Assembly: GCA_001662425.1 (NCBI GenBank)
Contig: BDDC01000049.1
Span: forward strand, 1-64,000
Origin: Chlamydomonas sphaeroides
Lineage: Eukaryota; Chlorophyta; Chlorophyceae; Chlamydomonadales; Chlamydomonadaceae
Direction of reading: 5' to 3'
Length of the DNA stretch: 64,000 bases
Below the pieces are notes generated by a model that was not told the origin of the DNA, ran no database searches, and saw only the letters and a program-made list of their open reading frames with translations. Below are positions 21,593 to 33,414 of the stretch, piece after piece; position 1 is the first letter of the stretch; the number at the start of each line of letters is the position of its first letter. The position numbers were made by a program, and so were the translations under genes.

Positions 21593-22059
21593 GCCCCGGC
21601 CGCTGCTGCCAAGCGGTCAGTATATGTTGCCTCGTTGCCGGCGTGCCCTGTCACGAGGTTGAGCGGCTGCGCTGGCGGCCCGCGCTGCCGACTCGGCAGT
21701 GGCGCTTGACCCATGCGCGGCGCGGTACACGGCGTGGCGGCATGAGCTCAGCGTGAGCGCGAGCTCTGCACTGCCCCGGGCGCCAGCGCCGCTGGCGGCC
21801 GCGGCCCTGCGGCGGCTCGCCGCGGATGCCAGCGACGGCGGCGGCGGCCGCAGCGGCAGCTCCAGGGCTTGCTCCCCGGCGGGCCAGGCGAGGTGGTGAC
21901 CTCCGCATCAGGCGTACTATGCACCGCGCGGTCTGGCGGCGCTGGCCGGCTGGTTGCCCTCGCGGGGCGTCGAGCAGGCGCGCAGGCACGACGCCGCTAG
22001 CTGCCCTATGGAGGGCCGCTGGGAGCAAAGCGCGTCTCGAAATCTCGTCGCATGTGCGC

Positions 22060-23455
22060 CTAGGCCTCCTCGCCCCGGGCCATGCTGGCGCTCTGCACCG
22101 CCTGCGCGGTCAGGTCCTCGGGTATGCCCGGCACGGTGGCCAGGATGCGCGCGAAGAGGCTGGTGAAGAGCGCCTTGACGCCCGCACCGCTGCTGGCGGA
22201 GACCTGCGCGTCGGGCGACAGCCGCGGGGCGTTTGTGTGGTGTGTGGGTAGGTGCCACAACGTGCGTGGGTGTGTGGGCGATGGGTGCATGGTCACGGGG
22301 CTGAGGGCTTGACGTGTGTTCATGGGTTTTGACAGGGTTCCAACGACAGGGAGGCAGGCCGGGTTAGCAGGCATGGCCTGCTGCCCCGGCGTGTCGACGA
22401 TGGCACCGTGTGTTGTTGGAGTTCCGCGGAGTTGGGCTCTAGCTGGCAGGAGCTGCCGTACAGGCCGATGTAGGTAGGGCGCATGGCGCCTGGGGTCCCA
22501 CCTCGAAGAAGGGGAAGCCCTTGGACGCCGCCCACTCGCGGCCCTCCTTCTCAAACACCTTGCGCACGGGCTGGTCGGCCTTGGTGGCCGCGACAAAGAT
22601 GACCTGGCGCACGGCGCCGGACGAAGGGCGTCAGTGTAACGAGATGCTCCTTGTGGCGAGCCGGGGGCCTCATGCTTCGCAACCACAGCCAGCAGCGACG
22701 CACCATGTTTTCGGCGCCGTACTTCTTGCTCTCCTCCAGCCAGCCCTCGAGCGCCTCGAAGCTGGCGCGGTTGGTGACGTCGTACGCCAGCACGCAGCCC
22801 TGCGCCTCCTTGTAGAACTCGTTGCGCACCTCGACGTAGTCGGGCCCACCCGCCAGGTCCCACAGGTTGACGCGCACCTATCGAGGCAGCAGGCGGTGGC
22901 CAGCGCATTCAGGGGGCGATGATGTTAATGCGGGCGCGTGCGCACAGCAGCCGGGACAAGGCAGGTCGAGGGACGGCACTGCATGGCATCGTGGACGGCG
23001 CCGTGTCCAGGCTCCAGCGAGCATGCCGGTACGGCATAGCCAGCATCTGCATGTGCCAGACTGTCGGGGGCCAGCTATGGTCGTGTGTGCTTCTATGACT
23101 GGGGCACCCAGGTGAGGCGCCTGCTGGAGGCGCCTGCTTGTGTGTGCCCCCGGCACCTGCCCACCTCGTAGTCGAGGTACTTGTTGGGCTTGACGCCGTA
23201 GTCAACGCCGATGGTGGGGATGTACTTGGACACAAACTTCTCCTCGCAGTAGCTGCCAGGGCGGGAGAACGCAGAGTGTCCGCGTGGGCGGGTCGGCCAT
23301 GGCCGTGCAAGGATGGCCGTGTCACGCGGCCCGCGGTCACCTCACCGCTTGATGAGGCACGATTTGCCGCATCCGCTGTCTCCCATGGATATGACTTTGA
23401 TACGGTACAGCTTGGCCCGAGCATTCTTCTTGCCCGCGGCCTTTGCAGCTCGCAT
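22060..23455 (-). CDS. RJL: RJL (DNAJC27/RBJ-like) small GTPase
   Basis: Five exons, minus strand: 23346-23455, 23165-23252, 22704-22877, 22502-22603, 22060-22203; 205 residues. P-loop GDSGCGKS at 25-32, switch I region KYIPTIGVDYG, switch II WDLAGG at 72-77, G4 TKAD at 131-134, G5 SAS at 160-162. RNEFYKEAQGC and YDVTNRASFEALEGWLEE match RJL/DNAJC27 closely. As elsewhere in this family, the catalytic Gln of the DxxGQ motif is absent (Gly here), so intrinsic hydrolysis should be weak. The protein ends shortly after the GTPase fold (MARGEEA), so there is no C-terminal J domain of the kind found in animal DNAJC27, and no prenylation Cys. The ATG at 23455 is the natural start, giving a short basic leader. 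Confidence 0.92.
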
Positions 23456-24006
23456 GCTGCCGACGCGCCTCAGCGACTACATCTACCTGAAATACATCTG
23501 CTACTGTGACATCGGCATACTAGTCGGCGACAAGACACAACAGTTGGGCACGAACTGGTCAAGTCGACATGTGCACGTCGGCAAGGGTTTCGCGCGAGGC
23601 TTGCTTTGTGTGCAGTGCTTAGGATGGTCTCCAATTAGTTGCCGCGGTTATGCGTTGACCGCGATCGGGGCCTTCCGTCGGGTTCGTGCCCCTTGCTGCC
23701 TTCCCCTGCGTTTCCCCTGGTCGTCATGAACAATATCGGGTACGTGATGACACTCACGAAGGCCCCTTACACGCTTCACATGCTGATACACGTGGGCTGG
23801 CACCCACACACCTCCTCTGCATCCTATCCGTGATAGTCTTGCAGGGTCTCGCGGTCCCTCCCTCGTTCACGCACTACGTACGGCACACCGCCAAGCACCG
23901 CACTACACGGCGCCCCACAGTGGGCACAGAGCATCGTCTCTCGCATAACAGGTTCGCCACACATCGCACCGCATCACAAGGCGCCGCACACGGCGGGCGC
24001 CCACGC
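23456..24006. other. intergenic between RJL start and CNNM-like stop
   Basis: Holds the promoter of RJL and the 3' flank of the CNNM-like gene, both on the minus strand. Nothing else recognisable. Confidence 0.6.
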
Positions 24007-27000
24007 TCACATGCTCGATGTCCGCGCGAGCTCGTACTTCGCGGCCGGCTTGCTGTCCCCACCCGTCGGCCCCGCCGCCGCGCCTGTCACCGCCCCGCCC
24101 ATCCTCGTCGCCAGCTGCACCAGCCCGCCCGCCGTGCCCCAGCCCGAGCTCGACACCTCAGCGGCCGCTGCCGCCTCCCGTGCGCTGCCGCCGCCGCCGC
24201 TGACGCGGTGCGCCTCGCCCAGGCCGCTGAGCATGCCCACGCCGCCGGCCCCGCGGCGACCGCGCGGCAGGCTGGCCGCGATGGTGCCCAGCTGGCTGGT
24301 GTGGCCCACCAGGTGGCCCACCACCATGCGGGCGGGCGAGCCGCTGCGCCCCTGCCGCGGCTGCGAGGCGCCGGCATGGGCGTGGCTGTGCCGCGGCGCC
24401 GCGCCCAGCAGCGGCGCCGTGGGCGAGGTCAAGGCGGCGGCGGCAGCGGCGGCGGCTGCGGCGGCAGCGGCGCCGCCGGTGCGGCCCGCGGCGACGGGGT
24501 TGTAGCTGGTGCTCGCCAGCGAGGTGGAGCCGGGCTTGGCGCCGGCGCGCGTGTGGCCGCTGCCGCCGGGGGCGGCCGCGAGGCTGGTGGCGAGGAGGCT
24601 GGAGTAGCCGTGGCGCGTGGTGGGCGCCGAGTCGGAGGCTGCGGCTGGGGGCGAGTGCGCGCCGAACAGCCAGGAGGCGGCGGAGCTGACCATGCTGGAG
24701 CCAGGGACCATCATTGCGGCTGAGCCGTTGCCCGACGGCGCCGCCTTGCCGCCGCTGGTGACGGTCGCCAGCGGCGGCCCCACGACCGTGCCCGACGCCG
24801 AGCGCCGGTGGCCGGCGGCGGCGGTGGCGCCGCCGTGCAGCGACGCTGGCCCGGGCGCCGGCGCCGGCGGCGCCGCAGAGCTGGACCCAAGGATGGCCTG
24901 GAGGAACGCGGGCCGCGTGAACGTGCTAGGCGGCGGCTGCGCCGGCGGCAGCGCCACGCCTGTGCCCTGCTGCGTGCCGGCCGTCGCGTCGCCGGCCGCC
25001 GCCAGGCTCTGCAGCGCGCCAAAGCTGCCCGTCGCCTGCATGCTGCCGGGCCCGGGCATGCCGGGGCCGAAGGGGCGGCCGCGGTTGCTGCTGACGCGCG
25101 CCAGGTGGTGGGTGGAGGTGTCGCGGCCGCTGAAGAGGCCCAGGAGCACCTACGGCGAGGCGGGCACGGCGCCGGTCAGCGCATGACGGTGAGTCAGACA
25201 TGCTGCACGGCATCCTACACACCGGAGCTACTGCCCGCCAGCTCGTGCAGAGGAGGCCCAGCTTGAGCGGACTTGGGCACGAGCAGGCAGGACGAGCGTG
25301 CGGCCGCGCTCGGGGAAGCGCGCCGCACGTGCGCGGCGCGCAGGCCCCGCGCAGCCCCTCTTCGGAGCAGTGGCCGCACCTGCAGCCTCTCCGGCAGCGC
25401 CTGGCTCATCTCTTGCTTGGCGTTATCCGCGGGCTTGGACTTCTCATTGTCCATGTACCTGGCGACGTGGCGGGGCAGGAGCGTGAATGCAAGAGGGCAA
25501 GCGAGGCCGCGAGAACAAGCGACACAGAAACGAGCGTGCGCACGTATCGCCCACGGCAGCAGCCTGCCATAGCTGGGCTGCCCGTCACTCGCGGCACTGC
25601 CCCAGCTGCCCTAGTGCCTCCGCTAACCACACGGCTGTGGCGCTACCGACGGCTGCCACCGCCACCGTCACCGTCACCGCCGCGGTCTCACTGGTCGGTC
25701 TCGTCCATGATTTCAAACCTCAGCAGCTCCTCGATCACGTCCTCGATGGTGATGATGCCGATGGGCTGGCCCGGAAGCACACGGTTGTCCTGCGTGGCGG
25801 CACGGTACGGAATGGCAGGCGGCTTGGGGAGGGGACAGCGCGCAGCACGGAGGTCGACGACTGGGGTCCGTCTGGGCGTATGAACGCATGGGAGTCGTAC
25901 GGGGTGAGCGCGAATCGGTATTTTGAACCGGGCAGCAACCGATTGCCCTGCGGACGTACAACAACGTTTGGCGCCGCAACAGACCTCGATAGCGCAACGT
26001 CCTGATCCCCAACCTTGACGCCTGAGCCTTTACGTACACGCCCAGCCTGGGTTCCCCACGGCCCCAGCCCAACCCTAAGCCTCCAACCCCCAGCCCGACA
26101 AAGGCCATGGAAGACGCCCCTACCCGCCACCCGCCCCACCTCCAGCTGGTCTTCCAGCGCCTCGATCGCCTCAATGAGCGGCGCGTTGTCCGAGTTGGCC
26201 GAGCCCGCGGTGCGCACGTGCGAGTGGCCGTGGTCGCTGCTGGAGCTGCTGCTGCTGCTGCTCGAGCTGCTGCTGCTGGAGGAGCTGGAGGAGCTGCTGC
26301 GGCGCTTGCGCCGCGGCCGCGAGGAGCCGCCGCTGGAGGAGGAGGAGCCCGAGTCCGAGCCGCCCCCGTCGCCGCTCACCATCCGGCTGCGGCTGCGGTG
26401 GCGCCGCCCCTTGGCGCTCGCGTCGCGCTCCTTTTCCTTCTCTCGCTCCTTCTCGCGCCGCTTGCGGCTGGCGCGCGTGCCCGAGCGGTCCTTGTCGTTG
26501 TCGTCATCCCCATGCCTGTCCTTGTCCTTTTCCCGGTGGTGCCGGTGGTAGTGCCCACTCACAAACGACTTGACCGTCGCCAGCGTCTGCCGCGCAAAGC
26601 CGCCGCCGCCGCTGCTGGCGACGCCGTCGCGCGGGCCGTGGACCGAGCCCTCGCCGCCGGGCGTCAGGGTCGCGGACGCGGCGGCGGCCAGCGGCGCCAG
26701 CGCATCCGGCGAGGAGCCGCGCGACAGCAGGCGCGCCTGCGGGTGGGAAGGCAGCACCGGCTGGGGCAGGGAGAGGAGCCAGCAGCGCTGCCCGCAGGTA
26801 TGTGCCAGGCGGTGCACTGCCAGCGCACTCGCGGGGTGTGCGCTGCACTGCCACCGACGGCGCGTGCTCGACGCATGGCGCTTGCAGTGCGCCCTGGGCG
26901 CGCTGGCAGTGTGCGCACTCGCGGCAGCAAGGCCACGTGAGAGCGCGGCGGCCGGCAGGATACGGTAGATGCAGCAGCGCCCGAAAGCCGCAGTCCGGTG

Positions 27001-29574
27001 CGGGAGCCCCGGCCGAGATTCGCCGTCGGGCGCGGCATGGATGGCGCCGGACCCAGCGGGCCCGCCGCTAGCAACGCCATCGTGGGAAGGCCCCCCGGCC
27101 CCGCGGCTCAGCCCGGCGCACCTCGCCCTGCTCCATCGCAGCAGCAGCAGCAGACGCCAGGGCCGCCGCCGAGCCATGGCCACCGGTGCCGCCGTTGGCG
27201 CCGACGCGCAGCGGGCTGCGGCTGCCGCCTGCGCCCGAGCCTGCGCCGGACGCGCCTACGGGGCTGGCCCCTGCCAGGCCGCCGTTGGCGCCCGGCGCGT
27301 CGGAGAGGGCCTCCGGTGCGACCAGCCGCTGCCGCTCCTCAATGCTGGACCGTCGGCTGGGTGGGTTGTTGGCATTGGGCAGAGCGCAGGGCAGGGAAGA
27401 TGGTGGGGTGGGCGCAGGCTAGCGGGGAGTGGGGTGGGCGCAGGTTGGGCGGCACGCACGGCGGCGTGAGGGCGCGATGGGCGCGTGGCCAACGCATTGT
27501 CACGTAGTCATGTGTAGCGAGGACGCGCGTGCTGCACATTTGTAGCAGCCTTGCAAGCCAGGCCCACCTGGTCGAGGAGCTGGAGCTGCTGCTGCTGCTC
27601 GACGAGGAGGAGGAGGAGGAGCTCCTGCGAGCGACACGGACCAGCAACCAGAGACTGTGACTCTGGAGGTCGTGGAGGCAGGGGCTGCCGCAGCGCTGCG
27701 CCAGTTGTAATGCTCGCGCCCCGCAAGAGCGTCCCTGCGTTTGCCACGACACCTCGCAAGGCGCGGGACTGGCGCAGTCAGCCGAAGCCGGGCAAGCCGC
27801 TTTCCGGCAAGCCTCGCACGCTAGCGTCGCACTCTGTACGGGCAAAGCCATACGGACGTACGGCATCCGTACCTGTCCGGCGCCACCTCGTCAAGCAGCT
27901 CCTCCAGCTGCTCTTCGTTGGGCTGCACCAGGATGGCCATGTGCGTACGGCCGATCGCAAAGAGTTTCAGCATGTCGTACATGGCCGTGGCGGCGCTGAC
28001 CCTGGACGGGGAGAGATGTGGGGAGGGGTGCAGGGGGTTGGAGTGGTGTGCTCGGCCCCCAGGGGTGAAGCGCAAGGCGCGCCGCGCGGCCGGCCGCCGC
28101 CGTCATGTGCCGCCTGCTTGCAGCCTGTCGAGGCCCCACCTAGGCAGCTGCCGCATCTTGAGCGACGATACGGGCACATCCTGTGGCGGTGGAGCAATGG
28201 CATCGTCACGTCACGTCACGTCACATCACGTCACGTCACGTCACGTCACGTCACGTCACGTCACGTCACGTCACGAGTTCGCATGCAGGCGGAGGCAGGG
28301 ATAGGAGGGCGAGCGCCCTAAAGCACGCAGCACACTGTACCGCACTGGCGCCCCCTCCTCACCGCTCCTCCCATGCGGACCGTGCTCAGCAGCTCCTTGA
28401 CCAGCACCAGCCCCACTGCTCACAGGGCAAGGGAGCGGCGGGGGCGGCCGCGGCAGGCGGAGTTACGCCTTTACACCCCCGGCCGTGAGCTCACGTGCTG
28501 CGCGTTCGCTCGCTAGCAATGCCGGCCCGCTTGGTGCACCGGCAACCCTAAACGCCGACGGCAGCTGCGCTACCTGCCCGCTCGCTGCGTGCGGCCCGGT
28601 GCGTGGACAGGCGCAGATGCCCGTACCGCAACGCAGCTCGTGGCGGCACAGGCACCATCACACTGTCACCCGTACCGCCGCTCCCCGCTCACCCAGCTCG
28701 TGTCGGTCCGTGCCCCGGTGCACCGGGATGCGGCTGTGGCCGCTCTCCAGCACCGCCGCCACCACCTGCGGCGGCAGAGGCCGGAGGGGCAGCGGGGGCA
28801 GCGCCAGGGGCAGCGGGGAGGACGTGGACACCACAGGCGGGCGAGCTGTTCGATGGGCGTCAGCGCGTTGGCCGACCCACATGGCGCCGACCCGCACGGC
28901 CCCACAATGGAATTGCTCGCACCCTCTGTCCTCTTTCCAACCCGTAGGCCTTTCCGTCGATGGCAGCGTCATAGCAACGGGTGCCGTTTGCCACAGGGCT
29001 CGCCGCACGTTGGGTGAACCGCCCCGCAGCAGCGTGTGACGAACCCGCACGCCCTCCTGCCCCAACGCGCCCTATGGGCCCCCACGCGGCCCTCTGCCTC
29101 CCTCACCGCGTCGTTTAGCGTCTCGTCAAGCGACAGCATAAACACCTTGTCCAGAGGCGTCATGGAGCGAAACGCAATCTTGTGCGTCAGGTCCAACGCG
29201 CCTGAGGGCGGCGGCGGGGCGGGGGCCAGCGGGGGCGCGGGCCACCCGGCAGGTGCAGCTCGGGGAAATGTGACCGGGCGGACGAGCGGCCCGTGGCGAA
29301 GTGGGTCGGGTCCGGGTCAGGTGGCAGATGGGCGGCCGGGGTGCGCCGGTGGAGCCCGACTGCAGAGGCCGAGGCCGGTGCGGGCGCCCGCCCCTCGTCA
29401 CGCCCCACGTCCTCGGCTCCTCACAACGCAACCCTGCTGGCCGCACCCGTGATGACGTTGATCTCGTCCTTGGTCAGCTTCCCGCCCAGCCCCGTGTCTG
29501 CGCCGTGCAGATCCACCAGTGCCTGCGGCGCACAAGGCAGCAGGCAGCAGGCAGCAGGCAGGTAGGCAAGCACG

Positions 29575-29638
<64 letters not shown>

Positions 29639-32528
29639 CACCTGTGGGCGGGCCAACCCATTGCGTGGGGCCCGGCCTCTGGGCGGGGTTGCGGCTGCGG
29701 GGCTGCGGCTGCGTGTGGCTATGTTGGGGCTGCACGGCGGGAGGGGCGAGCTAGCCTAACAGACTAGCGAACCGTTGGCTCGGGCCCAGTACCGACAGCA
29801 GCCCGCACGGGCGGGGTCGGGAGCGGTGGGTTCGCGCGCTGCCCCTGCCACGCTCGCTTATGGTAAGGCTGTGTGGCGGTTGGATTTCTGCTGTGGTGCC
29901 GCACACACCCTCTCTTGCTCTCTCTCTCGCGCGCTCTCTCGCTCGCTCTCTGTGTTGCCCGCTGCCGCACCTTGAGCTGGCCCCGCCGGAACAGCGTGTG
30001 GTGCTCCGAGCCCAGCAGGTAGTCCAGCAGCTTGCCTGGTGCGGCCGGCACGACATGAGCGTATGGCATCAGCGCACGACTGTGTGCGGCATTGCACGGC
30101 TGCTGTGCGGCGGCACGGCGCAGCGGACCCTGCAGCGCCGCAGCAGCCGCACCGGGTGAGGCAGCGGGGCCGCATCCACCGCTGAGAGTGCGCCTGCGGC
30201 CCTGGCCAGCATGCCGGCCGCGTGGTCAGGCCCCACGCCAACCCCGCGTACTCACCAATGGGCCAGGCTATGGGGTAGGTGACGAACATCATGCCGCGCA
30301 CGAGCCATGCCAGGTTGGCGCCAACCGCCAGGCCAAACCTGCGACACAGGGCGCGGCCGCACCAGGGGGGTGGGTCAGAGCTAGGCCAGGCCGAACCTTC
30401 GACGGGGCGGAGGCCCAAGCCAGGGGCGGCAGCGGGCCGAGCCAAGGGACGGGCCGGGGCCGCAGCTGCGGTCGGGATGCGCGGGGAGTACGCCACGAGT
30501 GCAGCGGGGTCTGAGCGAAGCCGCGCGTCTAGCGTTGAGCAGTGGCGAGAGGGAAATCCGGCAAGACAAGAGGGGCGGGATGGACGCTGCGGGCAGCGCA
30601 CCTGGAGCAGAGGGCCTGCGGGATGATCTCGCCTGCGAGGGACGGGCGGGAGCAAACGCGCCAGCTGAGCCCTACGTCGTGCAGGCGGTGACCTGCCTGG
30701 TGCCCTCCACCCTCCAGCCGCCGTGCCCTGGTGTGACTCGCGCGCCTGCCCAGCCCCAGCCCCGCGCGCCAAGCCCAAGCGCCCCTGCGCCTGAGCCGGC
30801 CGCGCCGCCGCTGCCTGCCAGGCACACGTCGCACCGAAGAACAGCACGGCGGTGACAGACACGATGACGGCAGTCAGGGGGTCCACCAGCTTGTCCTGCG
30901 GGGGCCGGGACGGTCGGGGTGAACCAGGGTTTCGCCACGGGGCTGGGCGGGGCACGCCCGTAAGGTAAAGCGGCAGAAGGCAAGGCGCCGTGTAGCTCGG
31001 ACCCCAGGCTAGGCTGCAGGGAACACCAGGCGGCAGCGCAACAGGCCGCGTCCGCCACTGAAAGCGAGGGTCTAGATAGCTACAGCGGACGGTGAGGGCG
31101 CGCCGTGCATTACTTGCCCCATGCTCAAGCGCCTGTCAATATACATGCGATGCCCCAGCCTCGACCAGAAACCCCAGCTGCCGGTTCTCTGGCGGGATGT
31201 CTCCTCCCCATGACGTCCCGGCTAAAACCTCCAACCCCGGCCCGCGCGCGTGACCCCTCCCGGACCCGGCACACAGCCCCCGGCTCTCCCCCCCCGCCGC
31301 CTGACCTTTCCCGTCCCACAGCCCCGGCCCCGCCCCGACGGCTGACCTTTCCACACCCACAGCCCCAGCCCCACCGCGAAGCCTGTACATTCCCAGCCAC
31401 AACCCCCTCCGGCCTCGACCGCCTGACCTTTCTCGGCCCTGGCCCACATCCGCGGCCCCGCCTGACCCTGCTCGGCCCACAACAACTTCGGCCTCGACCG
31501 CCTGACCCTTTCCGGGCCCAACCCACATCCCCGCCGGCCTGGAGCGCCTTACCAGAAAGATGGGTAGCGCCTGCGATTTGCGTGGTGGGGCAGGGCAGTG
31601 GTGTGAAGGGCGTGAGAAAAGAGCATATGCCTCTCAGGGCGCCGCAGGGGCGCGCTCCGCTTGCGAGCCCATGGGCGGCGCAGCACCGAGAGCAGGCGCG
31701 GAGCAGGCTGCTAGCCAAACCCGTCCCGGCGCACCTCCATGGCTCCGGCATTGCAGAGCAGCAGCGTGACTAGCAGGTGGTGTGCGTTGCGGATGACGGG
31801 CACTGTTGGGCGGGGCCGTAGCGGCGCAGAAGCGTGGTGTGATGGGTGGGTAGCTTTGACGGTGGCAGCAGGGGACGCTATGGACAGTGGTTGGCGGCTC
31901 GGCTCTGGCACAGCGTGTGCGTATGGCTGGCGTGTATGAACGTTTGTGGCAGTGGTGGCGGGCCACTTGCGTATGGCTTGAACCGTGACGCTTCGGGGAA
32001 CGCAGCACTCACTAATCTTGTCGGCGTACTGCTGTTCCCGGGAGCTGCCACTGCGTTTCAGAACCTCCAACTCCTGCGCCAGCATGGGCCTTTCGAGAGT
32101 GATGTGGGGCAGTTTGGGCAACGAAGATGGCGCGGGACAAGGGCAACGACCAGGGGCCCGGGGCCGGTACCGACGGGTGCCGAAGCCCGCTCCGTCAACC
32201 AGGGCTTCAGCAGGCGCCTTCCAGAGGCTCCTCCTTTGTTTGAACAAGTGACCCCGACCGATGCGCGTGCCACGAGACGCACCACGATGTCGAGCGACAG
32301 TAGGCCTGCGTGCAAGCCGCTGTCAGCGCGAGATGGCTTGCGCGACCTTGTTGTCTCTCGATACAACGACTGAATTTACTTGCCTAGTGTTAAACCCGAG
32401 CAAATGCCGCTCAAGATGACGAGGAAGATGCAAAGGAGAAAATACCAGATGTTGAAGACATGCTCTTCTCGTTCACAGGGCTCCTCCTCCAGGAGCCGTC
32501 TACGCAGCAGGTCGAACTCCGTCCACAT
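24007..32528 (-). CDS. CNNM-type DUF21/CBS-pair membrane protein
   Basis: Twenty minus-strand exons, all phase-consistent, 1057 residues: 32384-32528, 32283-32305, 32013-32073, 31735-31802, 31553-31570, 30835-30895, 30602-30632, 30256-30338, 29971-30035, 29447-29522, 29107-29201, 28693-28765, 28363-28415, 28140-28180, 27873-28001, 27122-27356, 26140-26736, 25692-25789, 25380-25458, 24007-25149. DUF21 is clear: CSGLTLGLLSLDIVELEVL, KIMPVIRNAHHLLVTLLLCN, DPLTAVIVSVTAVLFFG, EIIPQALCSRFGLAVG. The CBS pair follows: TPLDKVFMLSLDETLNDA, SGHSRIPVHRG, LVLVKELLSTVR, then IGIITIEDVIEELL. Relatives are linked to Mg2+ homeostasis. About 280 residues of low complexity (Asp/Lys/Arg-rich and poly-Ser) split the second CBS motif. 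The C-terminal 380 residues are Ala/Gly/Ser-rich. Intron 1 has a GC donor. Confidence 0.9.
26220..26400 (-). repeat. poly-Ser/Arg-coding microsatellite
   Basis: GCT/CTG and GAG runs inside exon 17 of the CNNM-like gene encode a run of about 20 Ser flanked by RRKRR and GSSSSSGGSS. A similar non-coding poly-Ser tract lies in intron 15 (27560-27625). Confidence 0.8.
28205..28275. repeat. ACGTC pentanucleotide array
   Basis: About 14 copies of the 5-mer TCACG/ACGTC in intron 14 of the CNNM-like gene, just before exon 13 on the plus-strand axis. It reads as overlapping ACGTCACGTCA, which resembles CRE/bZIP core sites. Confidence 0.95.
29570..29642. repeat. AGGC tetranucleotide array
   Basis: About 17 uninterrupted AGGC units in intron 9 of the CNNM-like gene, preceded by degenerate GGCAGCA units. 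Confidence 0.95.
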
Positions 32529-33414
32529 CTTGCTAGCTCTTTAGCCAACTCGTAAGGGATTCTCGAGGCTCCCAGGCGGGCGGGCAGTCAGTCAAACTAG
32601 CGGGTTATGCTCGTTGCTTCCCACATGGTCACAAGTGTCTTATCGAAGGCAATGACTTGGAGGTCAGTCCTAGACTCACGCTCAAGTCCCGGCACGATGG
32701 CACGCACCCGCATCACCCTCCTAACCCTCCAACCCTAACCTGCCCCTACAGTTCTCCGAGGACCCCGACTAACAAGACTTTACTGCAGTCCTGGCAAAAG
32801 TGCAAGCCGTGGTCGAGGCGGCAGACCGTTTCCACGACGTCAGGCTGCTAGACGTCCAACATGGCGGGAAACGTGACGCATCCTCGGTGCTCGGAGGCTG
32901 CCTCGGTGACGCAGGTTCATGTTCACGACCGTCTGTTGGGGTCCCTCTAGTTCAATTATCCTGGTCGCGAATGCCTGGTTGTGAAATGGAGCACAGCAAC
33001 CGCAGGACTGACTCAGCCCCTGGTGAGAGGTGGACGAGCGTAGCCTCTCCGTGTTTTCGCAGCCCTGCTAAGCTCATGATAACACCTGGCATACCTGACA
33101 CCAAGTTCCAGGCGACTCGGGTGCCGAAGCAGCCGCGACATGCCACGAGCGCTGGCCCAGTCCCATTCATCCAGTAGACGAGCGTCGGTCGGGCGCTATG
33201 CTGCGACCCCACTCGAGGAAGCCGGCCCACGCTCACTTGAGGCACACGAGCACATTCGTTTCATTTGGCGGTTACATGTGTAAGCTGCGGCGGCGCCAGC
33301 CACGACGGCGCCGGTCGCGCGCCAGCAGATGGGGCGTGGGAGGCGGGCCCCAGCTCCCGAACACACACCCCGGCTCTCGTTTCAATCCAGCGGCAGCAGC
33401 CCCCGCGCGAGCTC
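32529..33414. other. intergenic between CNNM-like start and SNU13 stop
   Basis: Less GC-rich than its neighbours. It should contain the CNNM-like promoter (minus strand) and the SNU13 3' UTR. I saw no open frame with family resemblance and no convincing tRNA. Confidence 0.6.

Noticed and set aside
28205..28275. CRISPR-like array
   Set aside because: The repeats are 5-mers without spacers; it is a simple microsatellite in a eukaryotic intron.
32640..32700. Possible tRNA (CTCAAGTCCCGGCA looks like a T arm)
   Set aside because: No matching acceptor stem, D arm or anticodon stem could be built around it.
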